A model generated the notes under the pieces. It searched no databases and was not told where the DNA came from. It saw only the letters and a program-made list of their open reading frames with translations. Both the position numbers and the translations under genes were made by a program. Positions 1-11,335 of a DNA stretch of 64,000 nt are shown here, in pieces. The stretch's first letter is position 1, and the number at the start of each line of letters is the position of its first letter. The stretch is taken from assembly GCF_033118175.1 (NCBI RefSeq), contig NC_083697.1, forward strand, positions 24,402,001 to 24,466,000, given 5' to 3'. This stretch comes from Dama dama (Eukaryota; Chordata; Mammalia; Artiodactyla; Cervidae).

Positions 1-187
1 TGTCCGACTCTTTGCGATCCCATGGACAGTAGCGTACCATGCTCCTCTGTCCATGGGATTCTCCAGGCAAGAGTACTGGAGTGGGTTGCCATTTCCTTCT
101 CCAGGGAATCTTCCTGACCCAGGGATCAAACCCAGGTCTTCAGCATTGCAGGCAGATGCTTTACCATCTGAGCCACCAGGGAAGCCC
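1..187 (-). mobile_element. Bov-A/Bov-tA SINE
   Basis: Ruminant SINE read backwards: it opens in the TGTCCGACTCTTTGCGA arm and ends CCACCAGGGAAGCCC, the reverse complement of the usual GGGCTTCCCTGG head. Cut by the window edge. Confidence 0.9.
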
Positions 188-774
188 GTTAACTTTAGAT
201 ACTCACATACTTGTATCAAGACTTCTTTTTTGTACCTTATGTCCTGCTATTTCTTTGGTGTAAACCCACCTTGTTCATTTATAAAAGGTAACTTGAGAAC
301 ATCATAGCATAGTGATGATGCTCTCAATCTTGGAATGTCACAGGATGTGTCCCCAAAAATCTCCTGGTCAAGTAGGTGCCATCATTTTCTTTCTGTGCCT
401 TTTGTTGCTGTGATAGAAGAGGGTTAGAATTGAGAATAGACTGGGGATATTATACAATTCAGCTTAAAATTGTTAGGGAAAGGGGAGATGTTCTTCTCTG
501 AGTCTAGATTAGCTTGACATTGCATGATGATTTATCAGATATTATGAGGGCAACAAATACAGAGCTCCTCTTACTGGGTTGTTACTCTGTTCTGTAGAAT
601 TATTCTGTGACCCCAAGGAGCCATGCCTTCTGAGAAAGGTCTCCTGATAGCAAGAGCCCCATGTAGGAGTGAAGCCAGGGTTGTAAGCAGAAGATACGTA
701 GTTAACCACTTTAATTTATTCAGCACTTTTCAACATTTGAGTAATAGCAATGGTCCTTGTAAGGAATATTGTTG
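188..774. other. PAPSS1 intron, nothing recognised
   Basis: AT-rich intronic sequence between two SINEs. No exon-like or repeat signal that I can name. Confidence 0.5.
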
Positions 775-968
775 TTGCATGGCTCAGATGATAAAGAATC
801 CACCTGAATTGCGGAAGACCTGGGTTCGGTCCCTGGGTTGGGAAGATCCCCTGGAGGAGGGCATAGCAACCCACTCCTGGGGGTGAAGAATCCCATGGAC
901 AGAGGAGCCTGGCGGGCTATAGTTCATGGGGTCACAAAGAGTCAGACATGACCGAGTGACTTAGCACA
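775..968 (+). mobile_element. Bov-A SINE
   Basis: Contains the AAGAATCCACCTG, GGGTTGGGAAGATCCCCTGGAG and GAGTCAGACATGACCGAGTGAC blocks in order. The head is slightly worn. Confidence 0.88.
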
Positions 969-1507
969 CAAACTATAATCCAAAATCTAGACCTGGCATC
1001 ACAAAACAACTGGATAGCATTCCAGTCAGTTAGAGTAATCAGTATAAAGAGCTTATTTAGATTGTAAGTAAATTTTCTAAGCCTTACATTTCTCTGTCTT
1101 TCTTTAATAAAGGACTATCTTAGATCTGATGACGGGATTGACCTGATGGGTTATTAAGGCATAGACCGAGAATTTATATGCATTGCAGGCTGTTGAATTG
1201 AGATGGGTTCGAGCCAGACAGTCTTGATTTTCATCCTCAGATTGCCCGTGAATGCAGGAAGTAATTGTTATAAGTCAATTACTATTATGTGACACAGCCT
1301 CAGGCTTGTAAGATTTGTAAAGTAATAATTACTGTATCAGCTTGCCTTGAAGTAAGTGGTCAGAGCAGTACATGCTTTTCCCCCAGTTTCTGATTCTGCG
1401 CATGCAGGTTTGCTTAATCCTGAGCATCAGGCTTCAAGAAGAATTGCTTATCTTTTGGGAGGCAGCATTAGAAATGTGCTGTTCTTAACGCTGAAATTCT
1501 CTTTCAG
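969..1507. other. PAPSS1 intron end, nothing recognised
   Basis: Unique-looking intronic sequence leading to the acceptor at 1506-1507. No repeat is recognised. Confidence 0.5.
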
Positions 1508-1776
1508 ATGCTGTCTTTGCCTTTCAACTACGCAACCCAGTGCACAATGGCCACGCTCTATTAATGCAGGACACCCATAGGCAGCTTCTGGAGAGGGGCT
1601 ACCGGCGCCCCGTCCTGCTCCTTCACCCCCTTGGTGGCTGGACAAAGGATGACGATGTCCCTCTGATGTGGCGGATGAAGCAGCACGCTGCAGTGCTGGA
1701 GGAAGGAGTCCTGAATCCTGAGACCACGGTGGTGGCCATCTTCCCGTCTCCCATGATGTATGCTGGACCAACTGAG
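1508..1776 (+). CDS. PAPSS1: PAPSS1 coding exon (third from last), ATP-sulfurylase domain
   Basis: Part of bifunctional PAPS synthase 1, which makes the universal sulfate donor PAPS: ATP sulfurylase forms APS from ATP and sulfate, and APS kinase phosphorylates it. This exon carries the sulfurylase active-site strand [10 protein letters not shown] (1525-1554). HNGH at 1543-1554 corresponds to human residues 425-428, so the exon spans about residues 413-502. A good acceptor (CTCTTTCAG) precedes it; GAG|GTAGAT is the donor. It enters in phase 1 (the Asp codon is split) and exits in phase 0. I call PAPSS1 rather than PAPSS2 from paralogue-specific stretches such as [10 protein letters not shown] and [19 protein letters not shown], recalled from the two human proteins. 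No frameshift or stop is present. The nucleotide-binding HNGH and QxRN motifs are intact, so the copy looks functional. Confidence 0.96.
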
Positions 1777-3034
1777 GTAGATAGCTTTTAAGATTTGCTC
1801 TGCAGCAGTGTTGAAACCACTCTTACTAATGCAGCAGGTAGCCACAGCAGACTTATCTTAGGATGTTTCCCCTGATCACAGATCTGTTCTGAGCATGAGG
1901 CTGGAGTACTCACCTGCTCTGTTGGGGATGCGCTCTAGAGGTGGCCCCCAGGAGGCAGTCTTGTTAGGACTGGGAAGGCAGGGAGGGGTTCTCTTGCTCT
2001 CATTGTGGTTTGTGATCCCAGTTGTGAAGGAGGGAAAGTTTCTTGCAGACAAAGGGCTGGGTAGCCTTGAGCCTGTGTGAAACAGGCTCTTGTCTGGTCC
2101 TCGTTACACAGGTCTGACAGCGTGCATCTTATTCCTTTGACAAAGTTCTAAGTCACTCTTCCCAGGGGACAGAATCGGTCTGATTTTTGCTTCTGGTATT
2201 TGAGTGGGAAGAAAAAGATGGTATCTTTAAAGAAAACATTCTTCATCTGTTCTCTATTGAAGGACTAATAGAGTCAGGAAATAAAATTGCTTCTTGATTT
2301 TGGGTGGAGTAGAGTTCTAGAGTTCTACTTAGCAGTCAAAAGGAAAGTTTTGAGATCTTTTTATAACCATATATAAGGGAGAAGACTTAGGTTTTTGCTT
2401 CAAGGTAGAGATGGCTTTCAAAAAAAATATTTGAATAAATGGATAAATCAGTGAATGTCCTGAAAAACAGTGTGTGAAAAATTCCTAGCCAGCTTCTTGT
2501 TGAGAGTTTAAGATAAAGAATGGAATGCACATCATTAGTGCACTCTTTTTTGTTCCCACCTTGAAGGGAGATGAATTTACTTACTAGATATATTTGGGAG
2601 GCAAACCCTTTTAGAAGGAAAAGAACAATTTAGTTGTAGATACTCTGTGGTAGTTTCCTTAAGAAAATGTTTTTTAAAGGAAATAAAAGATGTTTGGCTG
2701 TTCTTGGGATCAAGCCTAAAAAATTTTTATTGGAGCTTAGTTGTGGGGTTGTATACTCTTTATCTAAGAAATACTGACAGAAAATTACAGTAACAGCAGG
2801 CTAAAAGTTTACAGGGTATTTGATTCTTCTCTTGGATCAGCCTGAATAACATATTAGAAGACATGAGGTAGAATTCCTCATAATCTTCTCTCCTTGTTGG
2901 TATGAAATATTCCTAAGAATTGGGTGTTGAAAGCCATTTTATTTTCCCAGAGACCACCGTGTCTTAAGTTCTTACATCTTTTTTTTCTCTATTTGTTAAT
3001 ATTTTATTTATGTTTTTTGCATCCATATTTTTTA
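1777..3034. other. PAPSS1 intron, nothing recognised
   Basis: Starts with the donor GTAGAT. No open exon-like segment and no repeat I can name. Confidence 0.5.
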
Positions 3035-3165
3035 AGATATTATTTATTTTTAGAGTTTATTTTCAACTAGAGGATAATTGCCTTACAATACTGTGTTGAT
3101 TTCTGCCATACATCAATATGTATCAGTCACAGGTACATGCATCTTCCCTCCCTCCTGAGTTATTT
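3035..3165 (-). mobile_element. L1 3' end fragment
   Basis: Matches the bovine-type L1 3' terminal sequence in reverse: a T-rich start, then AGAGGATAATTGCCTTACAATACTG and a CCATACATCAATATG-like block. Strongly 5'-truncated. Confidence 0.6.
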
Positions 3166-3975
3166 TGGAAATAAAGTCACAGTTTTGTCCCAGTAGTTTC
3201 TCAGCTTCTTTTTTGGTGCTGTCTTCATCACCATCATTTTAAGGGAATCATTTGGAATGAAGTTCTCCAGAATTAACCAGGTGAGCGGCTTTCATTGTGG
3301 GAATGATGCAGATGAATTTAGGGGTCAGGGCTGAGTTTATCAGTAACTTCATTCAAGAGCCAGTGAGGAAAAGGAAAGAATTTATCTTGGCCTATGAGAA
3401 CGTATTTTGTCCCATTTGTATTTCTGATTCCTGTCTAAAAGGGAAGGTATGACATTTTATTATCTAAATAAACTAAAAACTGCTTTTGAGAAGGCAGCGA
3501 AGGGATAGACAAATAACAAAAACAGAAGAGCGAACACCACACAAGGTCAAACATGCAGTCGTGTCTGCATTCAAAGGGTTTTTAAGGCCTGTCATTTCAG
3601 AGCCAGGTGTGTCTCTTGAGGAAAATTCAGAGATCAAGGTGCCTAAAGGTGCCCTTGGGTGCCTGCATTTTGGCTTTCCTCAGAGTCTTCCTTCTTCCAA
3701 GGCAAAGCTGACGAGGTGAGCTGGCTGCAGCAAGCCCTCCCCCAGCCTCAGATTTGACTCCTGTTGCTACACCCAAGAGCATGGTCTGGTTAAAACACTG
3801 TAGGCTCTTGGACCATTCTTGGCCTGGTTTGCCGCCTAATCTTAGGTTCGACTTCTCTGAGCTATGTTTTTAGTGCACAGAAAAGGGTCATTTAGGGCAT
3901 GCACGGGGAGGTGGGACTAAACATTCTTTAAGATTCTGTCTCATTCTCCTTATTTTCTTACTTGTCTTATTTGCT
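3166..3975. other. PAPSS1 intron, nothing recognised
   Basis: No repeat family or exon is recognised. A short open frame at 3486-3719 has no supporting feature. Confidence 0.45.
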
Positions 3976-5095
3976 TTTAACTTCATGTTGAACTATAATA
4001 TACATCGGAGAAAGTACACATTTCCCAGGTATACAATTAAATGAAATTTTCCCACTCGAACAGTCGTGTGACCAGCACCCAGAGAGGTGAAGAGACTGTT
4101 ACCAGCACCCTTGCCAATCTTCATCCTGCCCTCTCCTATCCACCCCGTCCTCCCCACAGTAGTCATCACCGTCCTCGCTTCTCACAGCGTAGATGCGATG
4201 AGCTGGTTGGAAACTCTGGGAAGCAGACTGTGAGATGAGCATTCAGGAGGTGTGTGAGGGAGAGCTCTTGGAAGCAGCACTTGTGGAAGAAGGAGAAAGG
4301 CGGCGAGCAGGGTTGGGCTGGAGGAGAAGCTGAGCTGCAGTTCGGTCTTAGTGGAAGCCTGAGCTGATCCTGTGTGGGCTTCTGGAAAGGCCCTTCAAAG
4401 ATGCTTTCAGTTGCACAAAAAATAGTCACTTAAACCTCTGTGTTGACCAGCGCTTGGCTGCCCAGGGAGGGGGCCTGCCTTTGACCGCTGCTGCTGCTTT
4501 CCGCGGGGGCAGTTTCTAAAGAGGGCTGACGGCCTGCGGGCTGTGTGCTGACAGCACTCCTCAAAGTGGGGAGGCAGCCCTGCTTCCCCGGGGGACCTGG
4601 GCATTGCATCTCGGCACCGAGTCCAGCCTTTCCTCGTGCTTTTATAGCTGAGATCATACCGTGCACACTCTGGCATTTGGCCTCTTTTCCCTTTGCGTAC
4701 ATTGGTGAGACTCGCCTTGCTGTGGTGTGTAGTTAGTTGTACTTGGTCACTCTCTGTACCGTGGAGTATCCTGTCCTGTGACTGCACCCAGTACTGTTGA
4801 TGGGCGTCCCAGTTTCTAGTTGTTTGCTATGAAGAATAGCACTGGCGTGAAGATTTTAGTGCATGACTTTTCATGGGCATTTCTGTTGGTTGAATACCTA
4901 GAATTCTAGATATTCTAGGGGTGAGCCTTTGTTCAGCTTTAGTAGATGTTGCCAACCAATTTCTAATGTGGTTGTACCATTTTATTGATACATTCTCATC
5001 CACAGTATTTCTTCAGCTAAACTTGGTTACTTTTTTCATTTGAGCCCTTTTGGTCCTCTGGCTTTATGTAACCAAGTGTCCTGTATATACTTTTA
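3976..5095 (-). mobile_element. old L1 3' region, split by an unknown GC-rich segment
   Basis: The two ends (3976-4175 and about 4645-5095) resemble an old mammalian L1 3' region in reverse: a CCAGCACCCAGA block, then CTGTTGATGGGCGTCCCAG, GTTCAGCTTTAGTAGATGTTGCCAA and GTGGTTGTACC. The middle 470 bases are GC-rich and do not fit L1; they may be an old inserted LTR or other element. Confidence 0.55.
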
Positions 5096-5199
5096 TTATT
5101 TCTTAACCAGCCTCTAAAATGTTTTCATTGAACCAGTTTCACTGAAGAGGAAATGGAGAAGTAAATGAATTGTATGTATATACCATGATTGAGAATATA

Positions 5200-5395
5200 A
5201 GAATAGCCTATTTTTATTGAGCTCTTCCGGCAGGCAAATGTTCCAAGTGCTTTACATGTATCCACTAACTTCATCCTTAGAACGACACTAACAGCAGGTA
5301 GATTATTCTTCTTCTCAGTTCAGAGATGAGGAAACTGAGGTGGAGGGGTTAACATGCTTGTTCCAGATCATTCCAGAGCCATGGGCTCTACATGC
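5200..5395 (-). mobile_element. MIR SINE
   Basis: Reverse MIR core: AAGTGCTTTACATGTAT and GAGATGAGGAAACTGAGG near the right end. Confidence 0.65.
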
Positions 5396-5560
5396 CACAG
5401 AATGTTTTTTCTTTTATCTTATCAGGTAAAATTAAAATATGTGGCCACAGATTTTTAGAAAATAGACTGGAAATAAATTCTTAAAATATCTTCCAAAACA
5501 GTGAATTAGGATGGCCTTGGCTGACATTTATTAGAGGTAGAATCTTTAGTACAGAGCCTT

Positions 5561-5605
5561 TCTTTTTTTTTATTTTTTTTTTATTTTTTATTTTTTTTCT
5601 TTTAG
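5561..5605. repeat. T-rich low-complexity tract
   Basis: Runs of T broken by single A residues, flanked on both sides by the words AGTACAGAGCCTTTC. This is a small direct duplication around the tract, as left by a poly(A)-primed insertion. Confidence 0.7.
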
Positions 5606-5687
5606 TACAGAGCCTTTCAAACTTATTTTTCATTTGTCACAAACCAGAGTTGTGTGTTGTGATCATCTTTGTTTAATCTGTGCGTGC

Positions 5688-5903
5688 GTGCTCATTCGCT
5701 TCAGTTGTGTCCGACTCTTTGACCCAGGACTGGAGCTGTCCAGGCTCCTCTGTCCGTGGGATTCTCCAGGCAAGAACACTGGAGTGGGTTGCCATGCCCC
5801 GCTCCAGGGGATCTTCCTGACTCAGGGCGCAAACCCACCTCTCTTTTGTCTCCTGCATTGACAGGCGGGTTCTTTACCACTAGCGCTACTTGCGTAGCCC
5901 TTG
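5688..5903 (-). mobile_element. Bov-tA SINE
   Basis: Reverse Bov SINE: TTGTGTCCGACTCTTTGACCC, GGATTCTCCAGGCAAGAACACTGGAG and a worn TTTACCACTAGCGCTAC tail. Confidence 0.85.
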
Positions 5904-5921
5904 TTTAATCTGTGTTCTTAA

Positions 5922-6052
5922 CTCTTTTTTTTTTTTTTTTTTGGACACATCGCGTAACATGCTGGATCTTAGTTCCCAACCAGTGATCAAACCTGTGCCC
6001 CTTGGATTGGAAGTGTGGAGACCCAACCACTGGGCCTCCAGGAAATTCCCTT
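5922..6052 (-). mobile_element. CHR-type cetartiodactyl SINE
   Basis: Poly(T) start, then GGATCTTAGTTCCCAACCAGTGATC and CCACTGGGCCTCCAGGAAATTCCC, the reverse of a tRNA-Glu-derived CHR SINE. Confidence 0.65.
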
Positions 6053-6079
6053 ACTCTGTATTCTTCTGATACCTGCCTC

Positions 6080-6245
6080 ATTGTTGTTCAGTCTCTGAGT
6101 CGTGTCAGACTCCCTGCAGTTCCATGCGCTGCAGCCGTCCAGGCTTCCCTGTCTCTCACTGTCACCTGGAGTTTGATCAGACTCGTGTCCGTCGGGTCGG
6201 TGGTGCCATCCAGCCGTCTCGCCCTGCCTCAGGGTCGTAGTCACA
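6080..6245 (-). mobile_element. BovB LINE 3' end fragment
   Basis: Reverse of the BovB 3' end: TCCAGGCTTCCCTGTCTCTC, CACCTGGAGTTTGATCAGACTC and GGTGGTGCCATCCAGCCGTCTC. Confidence 0.8.
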
Positions 6246-6689
6246 TCTGCCTATTTTTTTTTAACTGTTGTTGTGAGAAGTAAATAGAATAAATATAAAT
6301 CAGTAACACATTGCCTAGCTTGTGGCAATACATGGTAATTAATATCAACTGCCTTAAAAAACAGTAACAAACTGTTGCTGCAAGTTCTTAACATCCCTGG
6401 GATTCTGTCCCTGCATCAGGGGAGCTGCATACATCTCAAGGCTGCTCATCCATCTGTGTCAAGTTGTAGAGTTTTGATTATGGCAGAGAGCCTGGGATGA
6501 CCAACTTACCTAGCAGACTCCACATCAGAGCATGGATCCTCTGATTTGGAATATCGTTTGCTGTTTGATAGTATAATATAAAGCTCAAATAAAGAATATG
6601 AAGGCAAATGAAAATAACCATTTCTTGAATGTCTGTATATGTGTCTCTCATATAAACAGATTCTTTGTGCATGTTGTATAACCTCATCC
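6246..6689. other. PAPSS1 intron, nothing recognised
   Basis: AT-rich intronic DNA with no repeat family I can name. Confidence 0.45.
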
Positions 6690-6805
6690 CCACAACAGCT
6701 CAGGGAGATAGCTGTTACTTCCATTTTACAGCTGAGATTACTGAAGCTCAGAGAGACCGAGTAATGTAACTGTAGTCTGTACAAGAAAACTGAAGCTGGA
6801 CAGTA
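6690..6805 (-). mobile_element. MIR SINE fragment
   Basis: CCATTTTACAGCTGAGATTACTGAAGCTCAGAGAG is the reversed MIR core. Confidence 0.55.
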
Positions 6806-6829
6806 ATTAAAGCAGTAAAAACAGATTTT

Positions 6830-7440
6830 CACTCAGGAACTGTTACAACGTGGGGAAGAGAGACCTAATGGGCTCAGTTGAATACATCATGGTCAAGTGG
6901 GGGTTTATAGCCAAGGAGCAGAGTGGTGGTCAGTGGCTGGAAAATTACTAGGAGGAAACATCAGAAACAACGGGCGTGGGATGGTTCTGGTTAAATTGAC
7001 CTAGCGGGATCCTTGCTAAAGGCAGGACAGCCTGTTTACATATCATATGGAGGTGGTAGGGATGAAGAATTGGATCATGTATGCAGGATGGAGGGGCTGC
7101 AGAGTGACTTAGCAAGATTTTTGTCACAATTGGTAGTACAAGCCCTACAAGATGGATTCTGAAGGTCGGGGCATAGAGAACTTGGAGGAACCTGACGAAA
7201 GTTAGGTCAAGGAGGGAATCTTGGTCATATCTTAAAACCAGTAAGACGCGCAACTGGACCTGAAACTTGAGCTTTTCTGGCTCCAAAGACTGTGTCTTCT
7301 TTTCATCAGGCTCCTTGCTGCCTGGAACCCTGTGAGGGGCCGTAGCAGTCGGTAGGAGGGCAAAGAGGTTAAAGATGCCCTGTGCATACACAGAGCTCCC
7401 AGGTTTCCTAGAAGGGAACAAAGGTATATTAGAGCAATTT
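6830..7440. other. probable old interspersed repeat, family unclear
   Basis: Purine-rich text (GGCTGGAAAATTACTAGGAGG, CCTGTTTACATATCATATGGAGG) reminds me of an old LTR or LINE, but I cannot name it. A 157-codon minus-strand open frame here (6948-7421) has no domain and is not supported as a gene. Confidence 0.3.
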
Positions 7441-9115
7441 CTGCCTGTAAATCTCTGGAGTGTCAGTTACATGCTAAGAGCTGTGGCTCTTGTCAGAGAG
7501 CCCCTCATCTGGTACCCAAGCAAAGGCAATTTTTAACTTCTGAACTTTTATAGAACAAACTTAAGAAATTCTGATAAACACTTCCATATTTTAAACTATT
7601 AAATATTTTAATGTTTATGACCTGGCAGGATTTAAACCGTTATATTGAGTGGCTTTTTTTTTTTTTTTATTGAGTGGCTTTTGAAAACTATCCATTTCTT
7701 TTTCTCAAGTGCCTCACTTGTGTGCTTGACTTATTTGGCTTATTCACAGCCTCAAATGAAGAATTTTTTTATAGTTAAAAAAAAACACATAACACTTCTT
7801 TTTGTAGCTTTCCCAGTGACATCAGGACAAAGTCTGCCAGTAATGCTCATTTGCCAACTAATAATAATAAAATAAAAACAATGACTCTTCCTTTAATCAT
7901 TTTCTGTAGGTCATTTAGAAGGCATTGGTACCAGATTTGTTTCTCCAGCACAAATGCTTCTCAGAATGATGAGCAGCTGTTAGCCTATTTGGTTATCAAC
8001 AGGATGTCCCTGATTTTCCAGTCTGTAAAAGAGTTGATGGCTTGATTCCTAAATTCCATTTTAGGAGTTGGGTAGGTGGGGGCAGGGCAGCATGTGGTGG
8101 GAGAGCTACTTCTCCAATGTTAAAAAGTTGTCCCATCTCACTAAATGCTGTCATCCATTTATATAAAGGACAAATAATGCTTTTTAAGACGTGTTACATG
8201 AACGTGCTGAAAGTAAGATATATCATGAAATGTAGATATGTGTTGTAAGTTTTCTCCTGGTCTTTAAGGCATTTGAATGAAAATTACTGGTTGAATTCTG
8301 GAGAAAATTTATCATTATAAGCTGCCATGAAAGTTATCGGTGCAGTTAGTAAATGACTCCTTAGTAGCAACTGATTGTATTTAGTTGAGCAAATGCTCTT
8401 AATCAGGGACAGTAGGAACATACTGCCACATGATGCGGTATGTTTGTTTAATTAGTCCATGCTTTACACCGATATCTGGAGCAGTAAATAGGATGTCTAT
8501 TAGGGTTTAAACCCTGTTCCTCCCCACAAACACTTCCAAGCCTTTAACAACTAAAGGGACAGCTCTTAGGATCTGAGCCTAAATATAGGAGCCATAAACC
8601 CCCAAGTTTTATTTATAACCTTTTACTCTCTTTGAGCTCTTTGATCATTTTGTCTTCTGGCCATTTATTTTATTAATGTTTCTGGAACAGTGCAACACAA
8701 ATTCACAATCTCTTATCTGAAGTACTTGGGGTCATGTATTACTTAATCCTGCTTATGGGCCTGGGGCATAAAACACATTAGTATTTCTTAACAAAGTGAA
8801 TGTTTTTTCACATTAATTGGGATCAGCAAAGGCTACAGATAAACTTTGTCAGTTTTGATCATGTTTTGCTAATGTTAGTTTAAAAAAATGGTTTTTGGAT
8901 TTCAGATGGTTACCATAAGATTACTTAATACATCCATTTGGTAGTATGGACGTGTATTACATCATCATATTGAATACTTTAAACTTACATGATGTTGTAT
9001 GTCAATTACATCTTGTTAAAGCTGGAAAAAACTGAACTTCAGATTTTTGGGTAGGCACTTGTGGATCTTTATCACAGAAACATTTAAAGTCTGTTGATTT
9101 ATTTTAAAAATAATT
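7441..9115. other. PAPSS1 intron, nothing recognised
   Basis: Mostly AT-rich unique-looking sequence. A duplicated word (ATTGAGTGGCTTTT at 7645 and 7668) flanks a T-tract. No gene or named repeat is seen. Confidence 0.45.
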
Positions 9116-9116
9116 T

Positions 9117-9306
9117 TGGGCTTCCCTGGTGGCACAGTGGTAAGGAATCCACCTGCCAATGCAGGAGTCATGGGTTCCATCCCTGGAGAAGGAAATGGCA
9201 ACCCACTCCAGTACTCTTGCCTGGAAAATCCCATGGACAGGGGAGCCTGTTGGGCTACAGTCCATGAGATCACTGAGTCAGACACGACTGACCGACTGAG
9301 CAGCAG
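9117..9306 (+). mobile_element. Bov-A SINE
   Basis: Complete forward copy from GGGCTTCCCTGGTGGCACAG to GACACGACTGACCGACTGAGCAGC. Confidence 0.92.
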
Positions 9307-9665
9307 CGTCTGTTTTATATGCTTTTAGCTTATATGTATCTTGAAAAGTGAAATCGCTAATTTAATTTGGAGACATTAGATTTTATAGGTGTGTTAGATG
9401 CTTTTTGCAGGGAAGGAGGAATATACCCTGTTTTCCTCCTGACTTTTCCTTAGACTTCCAGCTCAGAATCTGTTTTTGTCTGTTTCTTACTCTGGCAGCA
9501 TCAAGATCAAATATTGTCTTTTAGTTTGGCCTTTCACTTTTTCCTGCAGTTGTAATCTATGCTGTTTCTTCCCTAAATGTAGTACTAGCTTGTATTTTCT
9601 CTCCTGCTCTGAGTCCTATCTTGGAGGGCATGACACAGTTTAAGTAGCTGCATGTGAATAGGTAT
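9307..9665. other. PAPSS1 intron, nothing recognised
   Basis: No repeat or exon is recognised. Confidence 0.4.
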
Positions 9666-9850
9666 GCATGGACTTTGGCATTGGAGAGACCCGATTTCAA
9701 ATACTCCTTCTCATAGTTGTTCATTTTGCAACTTTGAATGTGTTATTGAAAGTTTTCTTATTTGTAAAACAGAAACATTGACTATCTTATTGATTTACTC
9801 TAAACATTAAATGAAATATTCATAAAACACTTTGTTTTCATATTAGGAAG
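9666..9850 (+). mobile_element. MIR SINE, diverged
   Basis: Forward MIR features: GGACTTTGGCATTGGAGAGACC, then TTCTTATTTGTAAAACAGAAACATTG and ACATTAAATGAAATATTCATAAA. Confidence 0.5.
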
Positions 9851-11335
9851 AACTTAATAACTAGTGCCTGTTATTTTCTTCACTCTCCCCTGTGAAGGAA
9901 CTCATGAAATGTTTTCCAATGACATACCATCATGTTGCCTTCCTGTGGTTCCTTAAAATAATAGTCAGTAAGGGGGTGGAGAGACAGAAAAGAGTCAAAG
10001 ACTTGGCGTTGACCAAAAACAAATTTTTGGGTCCCTGGGCTTGGGAGGCCGAAGGGGGAGGAGGACTGTGGATTTGCTCTCTCTCCCATGACCCTCTTCA
10101 CACCTGCCAGTGGCCTGGGCTCAACCAGGGCAAAGTAATTTACAAAAATAAAACAGTTTGGTTGCTGATGGTTCTGAACAAATCCTTCTCTTACATTTGA
10201 CTTATGTTATCTTGAACCCTGAGAGAACTGAGGTTTATCCTTGAAGATAAAGGAAATCTTTGGGCAAGTCTGTATTTTGTGTATCAGGCCTCGATTCTTG
10301 ATGTTCAGAATGAAGGGTTTGGATTCCACAATCTAAACATTCCTTTTCAACTCTTAAAATTGTGTGATAGGAGTAATTATAAGGTGTGTCTAATTCTCTT
10401 CTACAAGTTGGAGAATGGAATGTGTAAGTAGATCTCATAATTTTCGCATTGCAAATCAGAAATATGACTCTCACAATGACTGAATATTGTTCCATGTCTG
10501 TGCAGAGCTATGGGAATTGGTAGAAATGCTTAGAATGTGTAGTTGTGCAGAGACTGGAAATGATAAGTACCCAGGATCTACATGATGGAAAGGATAAACC
10601 TTGTCTTTCATTTGTCTCTCTAGGTTTTCCCAGTCAACGTGAAGAGTTTAAAATAGTTCTTGCCATTGAGAAATCAAGAGGCAGACCATTAAGATCTGGG
10701 AATTTCAAGAAAATAGGTTAATACTAAAGTGTTGTGATAATGTATAACCAAGATGTGGAGGTATTTTAACATGACATTCAAGAGATGAATGAAAATACGG
10801 ATGGTTTTACCCGACAAAAGTAGTTAGTTGGTTTGAATTTAAAGAATTTTTGCAGCAAGTACATTTTTGACAATTTGGAAAAAGAAAATTTGCATTATAA
10901 AACCAGCTTCTGTGTCTGAAGTTCTTTCACAAATCAGTTGAATATATGAATTTGGCTTTTTGATGTGGTTACTTTAAGAGACTTCATTACAGTTAGAGAA
11001 AATTTTGATGTGAAATGTATGAAGAAATAGGTGATTTAAGTAGGGACTTAAATAACTGATCTGTTTGTTATCTTCAGTATTTTTAATTAAACAAAATTGA
11101 AAATATTATATGCTTAATCTGCCAGATTTCTAGGACAGGGGAATTACTCCACTGTGGGGTAGGAAGAAGATGATATAGTACTAGTGGTGTTATATGTCAT
11201 GTGGTATAGTCCAGTTTTGTAGTTTTATGATGTAATTTTAAATTTGAAAAATAAGTTATTTTTCTCTCAGAAGCCACTGAATATTAAGTTTACCAAAAGT
11301 TTTGGTAGGTTTAAGAGAGGTAGATACAGTATAGT
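9851..11335. other. PAPSS1 intron, nothing recognised
   Basis: About 1.5 kb with no repeat I can name and no exon. Open frames here are short and lack any motif. Confidence 0.45.

Noticed and set aside
1448..1845. Minus-strand frames over PAPSS1 exon 1508-1776
   Set aside because: Antisense shadows of a strongly conserved coding exon.
4407..4787. 126-codon minus-strand open frame
   Set aside because: Spans the edge between old L1 sequence and a GC-rich unknown segment. High GC lengthens frames, and no motif is present.
6948..7421. 157-codon minus-strand open frame
   Set aside because: No domain, no splice or start context, and the DNA looks like an old repeat. Low-complexity hydrophobic readings of this length occur by chance.
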